Of a DNA stretch of 44,261 nt, positions 1 to 10,772 are shown in pieces. The stretch is from an uncultured Clostridia bacterium (GTDB lineage Bacteria > Bacillota > Clostridia > Christensenellales > UBA1242): the NCBI GenBank assembly GCA_905235485.1, contig CAJOLY010000001.1:1-44261 (forward strand), given 5' to 3'. The notes beneath the pieces are model-generated. The model searched no databases. It was not told the DNA's origin and worked only from the letters and a program-made list of their open reading frames with translations. The position numbers and the translations under genes were made by a program. Numbering within the stretch: the stretch's first letter is position 1; each line of letters begins with the position of its first letter.

Positions 1-174
1 GAAATTAAGATATCCATAATTTCTCTACATATATTTTACACGCTTTGTCAGATTTTAGCAAACAATTTTGTGTAGGTTGTAAAAAAATGTCAAATTTTTA
101 ATTTGCGTATGATATTTAGAATGAAAATTGATAATTTTTTGATTTCTACACACAATATTAGTGTGGAGGTTATT

Positions 175-309
175 ATGTGTGACAATTTAATTTTAGGAAT
201 GGCTATTGGTTTTATGGCCGGAGCAATTGTTGTTCACAACAATCAAAAGGCATCAGAGTTTATAGAAGATGGCAAAGAAAAACTTAAAGAGACAATAGAC
301 AAAATTTAA
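175..309 (+). CDS. small membrane-anchored protein (44 aa)
   Basis: Internal ATG at 175 preceded by GTGGAGG; hydrophobic N-terminus LILGMAIGFMAGAIVV then charged tail. ORF track start at 103 is probably too far upstream. Confidence 0.55.
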   Translation: MCDNLILGMAIGFMAGAIVVHNNQKASEFIEDGKEKLKETIDKI

Positions 310-313
310 TTTT

Positions 314-336
314 GGGCTAAAATATAGCCCTTTTTT
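314..336 (+). terminator. intrinsic terminator
   Basis: GGGCTA-AAATA-TAGCCC followed by TTTTTT. Confidence 0.8.
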
Positions 337-382
337 GTTTTGACAATTTGTTTATATATGGTAAAATTAAATTGAGGTTGAA

Positions 383-796
383 GTGAATAGGCTTGGACTT
401 GATATTGGTAAAGCTCGAATTGGTGTTGCAATAAGTTATTCAATTCTTGCAACAAATTTAGAGACAATTCAGTGTAAAACGTGGACTAAAGATACAAATC
501 ACATAGCAGAAATCGTAGAAAAAGAAAATATTGATGAGGTCATAGTTGGACTTCCGCTCAATATGGATGGAACTGAGAGCGAAATGTGTGAGTATGCAAA
601 AAATTTTTGTAAAATGCTTCAAAGCAAAATCAACTCAAAAATTATTTTTGTGGATGAAAGGCTTTCAAGCATATCAGCAGAGCATATTATGCACTCTTCA
701 CAAGTCAAAACATCAAAAAAGAAAGGCCTAATTGACCAAATCGCAGCGACTATTATACTTCAAAGTTATTTGGATAGTCGAAAGGAGAGTTTATGA
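383..796 (+). CDS. ruvX: Holliday junction resolvase-like RuvX/YqgF
   Basis: LGLDIGKARIGVAIS, VGLPLNMDGTES and DERLSS motifs; GTG start. Confidence 0.9.
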   Translation: MNRLGLDIGKARIGVAISYSILATNLETIQCKTWTKDTNHIAEIVEKENIDEVIVGLPLNMDGTESEMCEYAKNFCKMLQSKINSKIIFVDERLSSISAEHIMHSSQVKTSKKKGLIDQIAATIILQSYLDSRKESL

Positions 797-1122
797 AAAA
801 AGAAGAAAAAGAATTAAATATGGAAAATGCAATTGATGCTTTGTTTGATGAAAACAACACAGAAAATATCAAATTGTATAACGAAAAAGATGAAGAAGTT
901 GAATTTGAGCAAATAGCACTTATTCCACTAGATGATATTGTTTATGTAATTTTAAAGCCAGCAATGAAAATTGAAGGCATTGCTGATGATGAAGCATTTG
1001 TTTTTGAAATTGTTGAAGACGAAGAAAATGGTGAATTGTTAAGACTTGTTGAAGATGATAAAATCATCGATGCAGTATTTGAAGATTATAACAAATTGCT
1101 TGATGAAGAGAACAACAAGTAA
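793..1122 (+). CDS. DUF1292 (YrzB-like) acidic protein
   Basis: Small acidic protein following ruvX; EFEQIALIPLDDIVYVILKP pattern typical of DUF1292. Confidence 0.75.
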   Translation: MKKEEKELNMENAIDALFDENNTENIKLYNEKDEEVEFEQIALIPLDDIVYVILKPAMKIEGIADDEAFVFEIVEDEENGELLRLVEDDKIIDAVFEDYNKLLDEENNK

Positions 1123-1142
1123 TAGAATTTAATTTTAAACTG

Positions 1143-1171
1143 AAAGCTATGGTATTTATCATAGCTTTTTT
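1143..1171 (+). terminator. intrinsic terminator
   Basis: AAAGCTATG ... CATAGCTTT followed by T-run. Confidence 0.75.
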
Positions 1172-1276
1172 AAATTAAAAAAATGTTATGCTTTATTTTT
1201 ATAACAAAATAGTTCATAAAATTTCAAAAAAAATCATATAAATCTAATATGTGACAAATGCCACTAAAGGGGATAT

Positions 1277-1978
1277 ATGATATTAGATTCGTTTATAAAT
1301 TTTCTAGGAAAAATTATGTGTTTTTCAAGTTTTGTTGGAAATGCCACAGGTTTTCCTAAACCATTGACAGCACAGGAAGAAAAAAATCTTGTTGCAAAAA
1401 TGGAAGCTGGAGATAAAAAAGCGAGAAAGAGGCTTATTGAGCACAATTTGAGACTTGTTGCTCATATCGTAAAAAAATATTCTAACGCAGGTGATGCAGA
1501 TGACTTTATCAGTGCAGGTACAATTGGACTAATAAAAGGAATTGATACATTCAAAAGTGAAAAAGGAAGTCAACTTTCAACATATTGTGCAAGATGCATT
1601 GAAAATGAAATTTTGATGCTTATTAGAATAAACAAAAAGCATAACCAAGTGTATAGTTTGGAAGATACATTGGGAGAGGATAAGGACGGAAACGAAATCA
1701 CACTTGAAGATACAATTGGCAGTGAAACTGACGAACTTGCTTCTCAAACTGAAAACAATATTTTAGCTGAAACAATAGATAACCTTTTAAAGGATAAATT
1801 ATCAACAAGAGAATATCAAATTTTGTGTATGCGATATGGATTAAAAAACACGCCAGCACTCACACAAAGAGAAGTTGCAAAAAAATTAGGTATTTCTCGT
1901 TCATATATCTCAAGACTTGAAAGTAAAGCACTATCCACAATAAAAAATAACATAAAAGATAGAAATCTATTTGAATGA
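1277..1978 (+). CDS. sigK: sporulation-type RNA polymerase sigma factor (SigK-like)
   Basis: NLRLVAHIVKKY, GTIGLIKGIDTF, ARCIENEILMLIR and YISRLESKAL; GFPKPLTAQEE N-terminal signature of SigK. Confidence 0.8.
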   Translation: MILDSFINFLGKIMCFSSFVGNATGFPKPLTAQEEKNLVAKMEAGDKKARKRLIEHNLRLVAHIVKKYSNAGDADDFISAGTIGLIKGIDTFKSEKGSQLSTYCARCIENEILMLIRINKKHNQVYSLEDTLGEDKDGNEITLEDTIGSETDELASQTENNILAETIDNLLKDKLSTREYQILCMRYGLKNTPALTQREVAKKLGISRSYISRLESKALSTIKNNIKDRNLFE

Positions 1979-2103
1979 TTCAAATTTAATCTTTTATAAT
2001 AAGTAAAAAATTGGAAGCAACTATCACAGTATTTGACATTTAATCTAAAAAATAAAATTTTTTGTTCGTTTATTTCATTTCTAATTAAATTGCAGCATTT
2101 TTT

Positions 2104-2143
2104 GATTTATCTCACAATATATTACTTTGAGATAAATCTTTTT
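2104..2143 (+). terminator. intrinsic terminator-like hairpin
   Basis: GATTTATCTCA / TGAGATAAATC perfect 11-bp stem followed by TTTTT. Confidence 0.7.
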
Positions 2144-2258
2144 ATATATAGATATCAAAAAAATTAAATTTTTTTTAACAAAATCTAAAAAAGTATTTCA
2201 CTTTATTTTATTTTTAGTTTATACTAGATGAGGTATAAATAAAAAGGAAGGAAAAAAA

Positions 2259-4355
2259 ATGGAAATAGGAAAGATTTTCCACACAACAATCGGTGGGCGA
2301 GATGTTACCATCGAAACAGGGAAGTATTGTGGACAAGCCAATGGACATTGTATTATATCTTGTGGTGAAACAAGTGTTATGGTCAATGTTACTATGGCAA
2401 AACAACCAAGACCGGGAATGGACTTTTTCCCACTTGGCGTTGATTATGAAGAAAAAATGTATGCAGTTGGAAGAATTCCAGGTGGGTATAAAAGAAGAGA
2501 AGGTAGACCTTCAGACAAAGCTATCATAACAAGTAGACTTATTGATAGACCAATAAGACCGCTTTTTGAAAAAGGTTTTTACAATGATGTTGCTGTTGTT
2601 GCAACACCACTTTCAGTTGAAGAAGATATTTCACCAGAAATTCTTGCAATGCTTGGAAGTTCAATTGCTCTCTCAATAAGCGATATACCATTTGCAGGGC
2701 CAACAGGAAGTGTTCAGGTTGCACTTATTGATGACAAATATATCATCAATCCAAATAAAGATGAAAGAGAAAAAAGTTTGATTAACCTTACAGTTTCTGG
2801 AACTGAAGAAGCAATTTTGATGGTTGAAGCTGGAGCAAAAGAAGTTAGTGAAGAACAAATGCTTCAAGGAATTTTGTTTGCTCACGAGGCAATCAAAGAA
2901 CAATGCAAGTTCATCAAAAAAATGCAAAAAGAAGTTGGCAAGAAAAAACAAAATATTGAAGTCTATCACGTTGATGCAAAAATAGATAAAGATGTTAGAA
3001 AATTTGCCGACAAATTGATGGATAAAGTTCTTGATGAATTTGATAGACACAAAAGAGATGCAAAAGAAGAAGAAATGAATGAAAAAGTATTCAATCATTT
3101 TGCAGATATATTAGAAGAACATCAAAAAGACATTGCAAATTCACTTTATAATCTCAAAAAAGAAAAAGTTAGAGCAAAAATCACTGAAAAAGGCGTTCGT
3201 CCAGATGGTAGAAGCACTCACGAAGTTAGACCAATATGGTGTGAAACAGGGCTTCTTCCAAGAGTTCACGGAAGTGCTGTTTTCACTCGTGGTGAAACAC
3301 AAGTTCTCACAACTTGTACGCTTGGCACTGTTGGTGATATGCAGGAAATTGAAGGCTTGCACGAAACTGATGAAGTTAAAAGATATATGCATCAATACAA
3401 TATGCCACCATATACAACAGGTGAGGCAAGGCCTTTAAAATCACCTGGAAGAAGGGAAATTGGCCATGGAACTCTTGCAGAAAGAGCGCTTGAACCAGTT
3501 CTTCCAAGTTTTGAACAATTCCCATATTGCATAAGAACAGTTAGCGATGTGCTATCTAGCAACGGCTCAACAAGCCAAGCAAGTGTTTGTGGAAGCACTC
3601 TTTCACTTATGGATGCAGGTGTTCCAATTTCCGCACCAGTTGCAGGTGTTGCTATGGGACTTATAAAAGAAGGTAAAAAAGTAACAGTACTCACTGATAT
3701 TCAAGGTCTTGAAGATTTCCTTGGCGATATGGACTTTAAAGTTGCTGGAACTGAAAAAGGTATCACAGCAATCCAAATGGATATAAAAATCAAGGGAATT
3801 GATGAGGATATACTTCGAACTGCTCTTGAACAAGCAAGACTTGGAAGACTTCACATTTTGGGCAAAATGCTTGAATGCCTTGATCACGTTCGTCCTGAGC
3901 TTTCAAAATATGCTCCAAAGATTTTGAGTTTGACTATTGACCCGGAAAAAATTGGTGATGTTATTGGGAAAAATGGAAGTGTCATTAACAAAATCATAGA
4001 AGAAACAGGTGTCAAGATTGACATTGAAGATGATGGACAAGTTTCAATTGCATCAAAAGATGAAGCAATGAATCAAAGAGCAAAAGAAATCATCTTGGGA
4101 ATCGTTGAAGATTTAGAAGTCACAAAAGAATATCTTGGTACAGTCACAAAGATTATGCAATTTGGTGCATTTGTTGAAATAGCTCCAACAAAAGAAGGAA
4201 TGATCCATATCAGCAAGCTTTCAAAAGATAGAATTGAAAAAGTTGAGGATGCGGTTAGTGTTGGTGATAAAGTTAAAGTGACTGTTATTAAAATTGACGA
4301 TAAGGGTAGAGTTGATTTAAAACTCATTGAAAATCTTTCAAAAAAAGCTGAATAG
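2259..4355 (+). CDS. pnp: polyribonucleotide nucleotidyltransferase (PNPase)
   Basis: Full-length 698 aa; two RNase PH domains, KH (IGDVIGKNGSVINKI) and S1 domains; AAGGAAGG RBS. Confidence 0.97.
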   Translation: MEIGKIFHTTIGGRDVTIETGKYCGQANGHCIISCGETSVMVNVTMAKQPRPGMDFFPLGVDYEEKMYAVGRIPGGYKRREGRPSDKAIITSRLIDRPIRPLFEKGFYNDVAVVATPLSVEEDISPEILAMLGSSIALSISDIPFAGPTGSVQVALIDDKYIINPNKDEREKSLINLTVSGTEEAILMVEAGAKEVSEEQMLQGILFAHEAIKEQCKFIKKMQKEVGKKKQNIEVYHVDAKIDKDVRKFADKLMDKVLDEFDRHKRDAKEEEMNEKVFNHFADILEEHQKDIANSLYNLKKEKVRAKITEKGVRPDGRSTHEVRPIWCETGLLPRVHGSAVFTRGETQVLTTCTLGTVGDMQEIEGLHETDEVKRYMHQYNMPPYTTGEARPLKSPGRREIGHGTLAERALEPVLPSFEQFPYCIRTVSDVLSSNGSTSQASVCGSTLSLMDAGVPISAPVAGVAMGLIKEGKKVTVLTDIQGLEDFLGDMDFKVAGTEKGITAIQMDIKIKGIDEDILRTALEQARLGRLHILGKMLECLDHVRPELSKYAPKILSLTIDPEKIGDVIGKNGSVINKIIEETGVKIDIEDDGQVSIASKDEAMNQRAKEIILGIVEDLEVTKEYLGTVTKIMQFGAFVEIAPTKEGMIHISKLSKDRIEKVEDAVSVGDKVKVTVIKIDDKGRVDLKLIENLSKKAE

Positions 4356-4370
4356 ATTTTAAAAAAAATT

Positions 4371-4440
4371 AAAAGTTTTGCATAGTACTTATATTTGCTA
4401 GTAAATACTAACAAATTTAGGTATTATGCAAACTTTTTTT
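4371..4440. repeat. palindromic repeat copy A (TTTTGCATAGTACT ... GGTATTATGCAAA)
   Basis: Imperfect inverted repeat sharing both arms with 14143-14208. Confidence 0.6.
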
Positions 4441-4527
4441 TAAATTTTTATTTAAAATTTAATGTTGTTTAAAAAGAGTAAAAATAATTTAAAACATATA
4501 TGAAAAATAAATTGAATAAATTATTAT

Positions 4528-5247
4528 ATGAAAAAATTTTGTATTAAAAAGAGTTGGATTAGAACTTTTGTTATAAATTTAACAATTCTGGTTTGTATTG
4601 CATCTGTTTTTGGAGTTTGCTTTTGGACTGATAGCAGCGTTATTGCAAGTTCAAGTGGATACAAGGCAATTTATAGAGGAAATGAAAATAACAAAAATGT
4701 ATCACTTTGCATAAACATCTATTGGGGCACTGAATATGTTTTAAATATGCTTGATATTTTGGATGAAAATGATGCCAAGGCAACATTTTTTGTGGGTGGA
4801 ACGTGGGCAAGTCAAAATGTTGATGTTTTAAAAGAAATATATTCAAGAGGACATGAAATTGCAAATCATGGATATTATCACAAAGACCACAAACAAATTG
4901 ATTTATCAAGAAATATTCAAGAAATAAATTACACTCACAAGTTAATCAAAGAATTGATTGACGTTGAAATGAACTTATTTATGCCTCCAAGTGGTTCATA
5001 TGGTGCTCAAACACTAGAAGCAGCTGAAAGCCTTGGATATACAACAATTATGTGGAGCAAAGATACAATAGACTGGCGTGACCATGACACAAATTTGATA
5101 TGTTCACGTGCAACTAAAAATATGCAAAATGGCGACATTATTTTAATGCACCCAACTGAACACACAAAAGATGCATTGTCAAATATTATCGAATCATATA
5201 AAAATGCTGGATTTTCTGTTGTTACTGTGAGTGAAAACATTGCATAA
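4528..5247 (+). CDS. polysaccharide deacetylase family protein (PdaB/YlxY-like)
   Basis: N-terminal TM; ATFFVGGTWA, GHEIANHGYYHKDH, MPPSGSYG and LMHPT motifs of NodB homology domain. Confidence 0.85.
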   Translation: MKKFCIKKSWIRTFVINLTILVCIASVFGVCFWTDSSVIASSSGYKAIYRGNENNKNVSLCINIYWGTEYVLNMLDILDENDAKATFFVGGTWASQNVDVLKEIYSRGHEIANHGYYHKDHKQIDLSRNIQEINYTHKLIKELIDVEMNLFMPPSGSYGAQTLEAAESLGYTTIMWSKDTIDWRDHDTNLICSRATKNMQNGDIILMHPTEHTKDALSNIIESYKNAGFSVVTVSENIA

Positions 5248-5287
5248 AAAATTTGATTTTTATTTGTAAATATAATAAAATATAAAT

Positions 5288-6238
5288 ATGAAAAGGTTAA
5301 CTAAATTGATAGTATCATTTTGTTTAATATTTTTAGCCTTGTTTTTTGCGGGGTGTCGTAATAATGAAACACCAACAACTAAAACGATTAGGGTTGTGGG
5401 TTTTGGCGACAGCATTTCTGCTGGATTTGCTCCACAAAACACTGATTTATATTCGTACTATAACGACTATATCTCAGGAAAAACAAAGATAAATGCTAAA
5501 TGTTATACAAATATCTTAGCAAATTCTTTAAAAACTGAAAATAACAAAATAAATGCAATTAGCTATGCAGAAAGTGGTGACACAACCGATGATTTAGTAA
5601 ATAAGCTTAATGATATAAAAACATATCCTGATCTTTTAAATGATTCAAAAAAAGCAGACATTATCACTTTAAGCATTGGAGCCAACAATGTTTTAGGCCC
5701 AGTACTTGACAATATGCTTGATTATCTTGCAGGTAACATGTCAAAAGAAGAAATGACGCAAGTTTTGCAAAATGGATATGAGAATTTTAGGGATGACTAT
5801 ACTAACACAATTATACCAATTTTGACAAGAGGAAATGGTGTAGTACTAGTTATGACAATTTATGATCCATACAAATATTTTGATTTAACCGAATCCAATA
5901 TTAGTGGTATTATGGCTGATTTAATAGATGCGATAAATGACAAATTTGTTGAGCTAAAGGAATTAGCTATTGAATATATAAACAAAATCAATGATTATAT
6001 TAGGGCTCAAAAATTTGATAATGTTTTTGTTGTTGATGTTAATAATTCATTTGAAAACCTGTCAAAAGAAGACTATGTGAAATATCTTAATGTAAATTCA
6101 GAAGAATTGACTATTCAAGATATGTCAAATATACAAAATAGTGTTAATGTTGACCCCCATCCAACACTTGAAGGCCAAGAATATATCGGAAGTCTGTTTA
6201 GAGAAGAAATAAAAAAAATTTCAAATCAAAATGCTTAA
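5288..6238 (+). CDS. SGNH/GDSL hydrolase lipoprotein
   Basis: Lipobox LFFAGC; GFGDSIS block I, LSIGANNV, and DPHPTLEGQEYIG C-terminal D-x-x-H. Confidence 0.85.
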   Translation: MKRLTKLIVSFCLIFLALFFAGCRNNETPTTKTIRVVGFGDSISAGFAPQNTDLYSYYNDYISGKTKINAKCYTNILANSLKTENNKINAISYAESGDTTDDLVNKLNDIKTYPDLLNDSKKADIITLSIGANNVLGPVLDNMLDYLAGNMSKEEMTQVLQNGYENFRDDYTNTIIPILTRGNGVVLVMTIYDPYKYFDLTESNISGIMADLIDAINDKFVELKELAIEYINKINDYIRAQKFDNVFVVDVNNSFENLSKEDYVKYLNVNSEELTIQDMSNIQNSVNVDPHPTLEGQEYIGSLFREEIKKISNQNA

Positions 6239-6286
6239 TATATATACAAATTTAAATTTGTCAATAATTTAAAACAAAGGATTAAA

Positions 6287-7552
6287 ATGATTAACACAAA
6301 GATTTTTAAAAATGGACTCAAACTTGTCGTTGAAGAAATGAAAGGTTTTGAGTCTGTGGCATTTAATATGTTTGTTGGTACCGGGAGCATAAATGAAACT
6401 CCCGATATTTTTGGCATTTCACATTTTATTGAACATATGCTTTTTAAAGGCACAAAAACAAGAAATGCATTTGAAATATCCAAAACTTTTGATATGCTTG
6501 GAGCAAATGTAAATGCTTACACAAACTATGAAGAAACTGATTTTTACACAAAAAGTGCAAGTGAAAATTTGGAAAAATGTGTTGAAATTATGAGCGATAT
6601 GCTTTTTAATTCAATTTTTGATAAAAAAGAAATTGAAAGAGAAAAACAAGTGGTTATTGAAGAAATCAAAATGTATGCTGATGACCCTGAAAGCAAGGCA
6701 ATCAGTCTTTTGAACAAAAATTTCTATGTCGGCACACCTTTTGAAAGAGACATTGCAGGAACCGTAAGCACTGTTAAAAATTTAACTCAAAACAAAATGT
6801 TTGCCTACAAAAACAGATATTATGTTCCTCAAAATATAACCCTTTCTTTTGCTGGAAATATTGATTTTGAAACTGCTCAAAAATTAGTTGAAAAATATTT
6901 TTTACCAAATTTCAAATTTAATGGTGAAAAGGTTGATAAAATTTTCAAAAAAACAAAAGCAATAACATACTCCAAAGCATATAAAGATAATTCGCAATCA
7001 CAAGTTTTGATTGCATTCCCAGGACTATATTTTGATGATAAAAATTTAGATCTAGGTAGGATTTTTAATGTTGCATTTGGAAGTGGCATGAGTAGTATTC
7101 TTTTTCAAAGTATAAGAGAAAAGTTAGGGCTAGTCTACTCGATATCAAGTTCTATTTTTACAAATTGTGCGGGTGGAGATATCACAATTGAACTGGCCAC
7201 CAGCACAAAAAATGTCGGGACAGCGCTTCTTGCAGTAAAAAACGAGATATTAAATATTTTAAACAATGGAATCACAAAAGAACAATTTGAAAATGCTAGA
7301 TCAAACCTCATGAGTAGCATAAGGCTTAGTTTTGAAAATACGTCTACAGTGAGTTTATTTAATGCAAAAAAGTTTGCAAAATTAGGCAAAGTTATTTCGA
7401 AGGAAGAATATATAAATTCAGTTAAAAATGCAAGATATGAAAATTTAAATAATTATTTAAAAAATCATTTTCAAACAGATAATTTTTCAGTGTCTGTTGT
7501 TGGAAGTAATATGAAAATTGATTTGAAGAAATATTTTAACTTTAATAATTAA
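6287..7552 (+). CDS. M16 family zinc peptidase (MlpA/YmxG-like)
   Basis: HFIEHMLFKGT (HxxEH) and downstream EEIKMYADDPE. Confidence 0.9.
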   Translation: MINTKIFKNGLKLVVEEMKGFESVAFNMFVGTGSINETPDIFGISHFIEHMLFKGTKTRNAFEISKTFDMLGANVNAYTNYEETDFYTKSASENLEKCVEIMSDMLFNSIFDKKEIEREKQVVIEEIKMYADDPESKAISLLNKNFYVGTPFERDIAGTVSTVKNLTQNKMFAYKNRYYVPQNITLSFAGNIDFETAQKLVEKYFLPNFKFNGEKVDKIFKKTKAITYSKAYKDNSQSQVLIAFPGLYFDDKNLDLGRIFNVAFGSGMSSILFQSIREKLGLVYSISSSIFTNCAGGDITIELATSTKNVGTALLAVKNEILNILNNGITKEQFENARSNLMSSIRLSFENTSTVSLFNAKKFAKLGKVISKEEYINSVKNARYENLNNYLKNHFQTDNFSVSVVGSNMKIDLKKYFNFNN

Positions 7553-7764
7553 ATGTATTTTAAAAATTTTAAATTTTGTCAAAAATTAAAGCAATAAATT
7601 ATCTTAAATAATTGAAATTGCTTTTTTTTTATGATATTATATAATTATATTATATATAATGCTACTTTGTTTTTATAATTAAGTTAACAAAAGCTTGGCA
7701 TTGCAAAGAGTTGATTAAATTTTGTTAAAAATTTAAACAGCCATAAAATTTGTGGAGATGAATT

Positions 7765-10695
7765 GTGACATATTTTTCTAATCTTGAAAAGAAGATGAAT
7801 AATAGTGAAAAAAGACCTAAGTTGGGGAAGTCAAAAATAATTGCTATAGTTTTGACTATTGTTGCAACAATAGGTTATTTTTCATTATTTACAAATCTTA
7901 TTGGGTTTCTAAAACACTTCTTACTTGGAACATTTGGTATTTTTGCCTATGCACTTTTCACAAGTTTGTATCTTATCAGTGGAATGCTACTTAGAGGCAA
8001 AAGGTACAATATATCAAAAAGATACTTGATTGCACTTATTTTTTCACTTTTTAGCATTTTGGCAATATTCCATATGGCTTTTGGTGGAGGAATTAACCTT
8101 GATAGTTTTGGCCAATACCTAAGTGATATTTATAATATGCAAGCTTCTGTTGGTGGACTTTTGATGGGACTTGTTGTTTATCCTCTTCAAAAGTTTTTAA
8201 ATTTTGGAGCTTATATCCTCTTTGCTATTGTCTTGGTCATTTGTGTAACTATCATTTACAACGGAATTGCTGACGCAAAATCAATGTCAAAAATTGATTT
8301 CAAGTGGCTTAAAAAGAAAGATAAATATAAAACAAATGCACCAATTCAAAGCAAAAAAGCTGAGCCAGTTATTCAAAAAACACAGACAATAACAATTAAC
8401 ACAACACCAAATGAACTTCAACAAAACAAATCTGAAAGTGTTGGGCTAAATGCTGAAATTGAGAATGAATTAACAAGTAGAGAAATTGCAAGACGTAAGC
8501 TTGGGCTTGATAGAACTAATGAAAGGGAAGTTCGTTTTGAAAATAATTCAAATCAACTTGATACTTTTAACAAAAACTATATGAACGCTGGTGGAAGTGT
8601 TTTTTCTAGCAAAAACTACACTCAAAATTTGAGTGGGACTTTTGGATATAGCAGCATTGCCGAACCTCAACAAAAAAAATCGCAATCTGATGAAAATACT
8701 TATAGTGAATATAGAAAATTTATGGGGCTTGATACAATAAAGTCTTATGATGAAGAAAGCACGCAAAATGTATTTTCTTCAGCTTACACAGACTCATCAT
8801 ATAATCATGAAAATACTGAAACAAACGATGAAAAACTTTTTGGTGCTCCAAAACCAGAGCATGTCGCAACAAATATAAAATTCACTTATAGTTCACCAAG
8901 TGAAAAATCTGATTATTTGGACAAAATTTCAAATAGCCAAAACGATGAAGTTAAGCTTGATGTTGACATTGAAGAACAAAATGAAAGCAATTTAGATGAG
9001 ATTTTTGACAATAATCTACCAAAGAAAGATATTGAGCTTCCAAAGAGTTTTCAATCAGACAAATATAATTTTTCAAAAAAGTTTGACATTTCAGGTAAAA
9101 ATCCTATTGAAAGTGAAATTTCAAAAATTCAAGATTTCAAAAAACCTGTTGAGCCACATGTAGAGCAACCAAAACAAAAGATTCCTCAATATCATTACAC
9201 AAAACCAATTTTAGATTTGCTTTCAACCACCTCAACAGATCCAAGTCTTTATGGAGGAAATATTGAAGAAACAGGCCATAAAATTGAGGAAGTGCTTGAT
9301 GAATTCAAAATTCCAGCAAAAATTATTGGCATAACTCGTGGGCCAGCTGTGACAAGATATGAACTTGAAATGCCTGTTGGAATCAGCGTAAACAAAATTC
9401 CTGCACTTGAAAGTGATATATCAATGAGAATTGCAACAACAAAAAAGATTATGATTCAAGCTCCAATTCCAGGGATGAGTGCATTTGGAATTGAAGTTCC
9501 AAATGATAAAGTTGCAACCGTTTCACTTAAAGATGTTTTGTCTAGTGAAGCCTTTATACAAAGCAAATCACCATGCTCATTTGGTCTTGGAAAAGAAATC
9601 AATGGAGTGACTGATATTTGCGCTGTGAACAAAATGCCACACGTTTTGATTGCAGGAAGCACTGGCAGTGGTAAATCCGTTTGCTTAAATTCCTTGATTT
9701 TGAGTATTTTATATAAATCAAGTCCAGAGGATGTAAAATTTATTTTAATTGACCCAAAAAGAGTCGAATTTTCGATTTATGCAGGGCTCCCACATTTGGT
9801 TGTTCCTGATATTATTAGTGAACCTAAAAAGGCCGATAATGCTCTTGGATGGGCAATCAAAGAAATGGAAAAAAGATATATCTTGCTAGAACAATATAGG
9901 GTAAGAAATATTGATGAATTCAACCAACTTCAAGAAGTAAAAGATAGATATCTTCCAAAAATGCCATATATTATCATAATTATGGATGAGTTTGCTGACA
10001 TAATGCAAAGTGACTGTAAAGATATTGAAAACAAAGTTATAAAGCTAGCTGCAAAAGCAAGAGCTGCAGGAATTCATCTTGTACTTGCCACTCAAAGGCC
10101 AAGTGTAGATGTTTTGAGTGGAACAGCAAAAAATAACTTTCCTGCAAGAATCGCATTTTTCCTAACTTCCCAAACTGACAGCCGAACAATTCTTGGTTAC
10201 GGTGGAGCAGAAAACTTGCTTGGAAAAGGTGATATGCTTTACGTTGCACCAGGAAGCAATGAAGGAGCAAAACGACTCCAAGGCTGCTATGTTTCAGATG
10301 CTGAAGTTAAAGCAGTTGTTGACTATGTTATAACTCACAATGAGCCAATTTTTGATGAAAACATTGCAACAGAATTCAACAAAACCAAAGAAGCAGATAG
10401 CGTAAATCCAGATGGAACTTTTGATAGCTTCAATGATGGCGATGATGAATCTGAAATGCAAGAATATGCCCGAAATGTTATGAAAGAGTTTATAAGAGTT
10501 GGAAGAGCTAGTGCAAGCTATATTCAGCGAACTCAGAGGGTTGGATTTGTTAAAGCTGGAAGAATTATGGATTATCTTGAAAAGAAAAAATATATTGCAC
10601 AAGGTGACGGAACCGCAAAAGCTAGAGCTGTTTATATGACAAAAGAGCAATATATTGAAATTTTTGGAGATACAGATTTTGATAATCATGATTGA
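7765..10695 (+). CDS. ftsK: DNA translocase FtsK/SpoIIIE
   Basis: N-terminal TM helices, linker, GSTGSGKSVCLNSL Walker A, IIIIMDEFADIM Walker B, C-terminal gamma winged helix. Confidence 0.95.
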   Translation: MTYFSNLEKKMNNSEKRPKLGKSKIIAIVLTIVATIGYFSLFTNLIGFLKHFLLGTFGIFAYALFTSLYLISGMLLRGKRYNISKRYLIALIFSLFSILAIFHMAFGGGINLDSFGQYLSDIYNMQASVGGLLMGLVVYPLQKFLNFGAYILFAIVLVICVTIIYNGIADAKSMSKIDFKWLKKKDKYKTNAPIQSKKAEPVIQKTQTITINTTPNELQQNKSESVGLNAEIENELTSREIARRKLGLDRTNEREVRFENNSNQLDTFNKNYMNAGGSVFSSKNYTQNLSGTFGYSSIAEPQQKKSQSDENTYSEYRKFMGLDTIKSYDEESTQNVFSSAYTDSSYNHENTETNDEKLFGAPKPEHVATNIKFTYSSPSEKSDYLDKISNSQNDEVKLDVDIEEQNESNLDEIFDNNLPKKDIELPKSFQSDKYNFSKKFDISGKNPIESEISKIQDFKKPVEPHVEQPKQKIPQYHYTKPILDLLSTTSTDPSLYGGNIEETGHKIEEVLDEFKIPAKIIGITRGPAVTRYELEMPVGISVNKIPALESDISMRIATTKKIMIQAPIPGMSAFGIEVPNDKVATVSLKDVLSSEAFIQSKSPCSFGLGKEINGVTDICAVNKMPHVLIAGSTGSGKSVCLNSLILSILYKSSPEDVKFILIDPKRVEFSIYAGLPHLVVPDIISEPKKADNALGWAIKEMEKRYILLEQYRVRNIDEFNQLQEVKDRYLPKMPYIIIIMDEFADIMQSDCKDIENKVIKLAAKARAAGIHLVLATQRPSVDVLSGTAKNNFPARIAFFLTSQTDSRTILGYGGAENLLGKGDMLYVAPGSNEGAKRLQGCYVSDAEVKAVVDYVITHNEPIFDENIATEFNKTKEADSVNPDGTFDSFNDGDDESEMQEYARNVMKEFIRVGRASASYIQRTQRVGFVKAGRIMDYLEKKKYIAQGDGTAKARAVYMTKEQYIEIFGDTDFDNHD

Positions 10696-10772
10696 TTATT
10701 TTATAAAATTTTAAGAAAATCACTAAAAAAATTGTGAAAAAAATGTAATTTAAGTTTAAAAGGAGTAAATTT

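Noticed and set aside
1277-1978. sigK interrupted by a skin-like element
   Set aside because: The sigma-factor gene is a single uninterrupted ORF here.
2539-4414. Long antisense ORFs within pnp (e.g. 2673..3098, 3392..3694, 4073..4414)
   Set aside because: Overlap a clearly functional PNPase and show no recognisable domain or RBS; typical by-products of AT-rich coding sequence.
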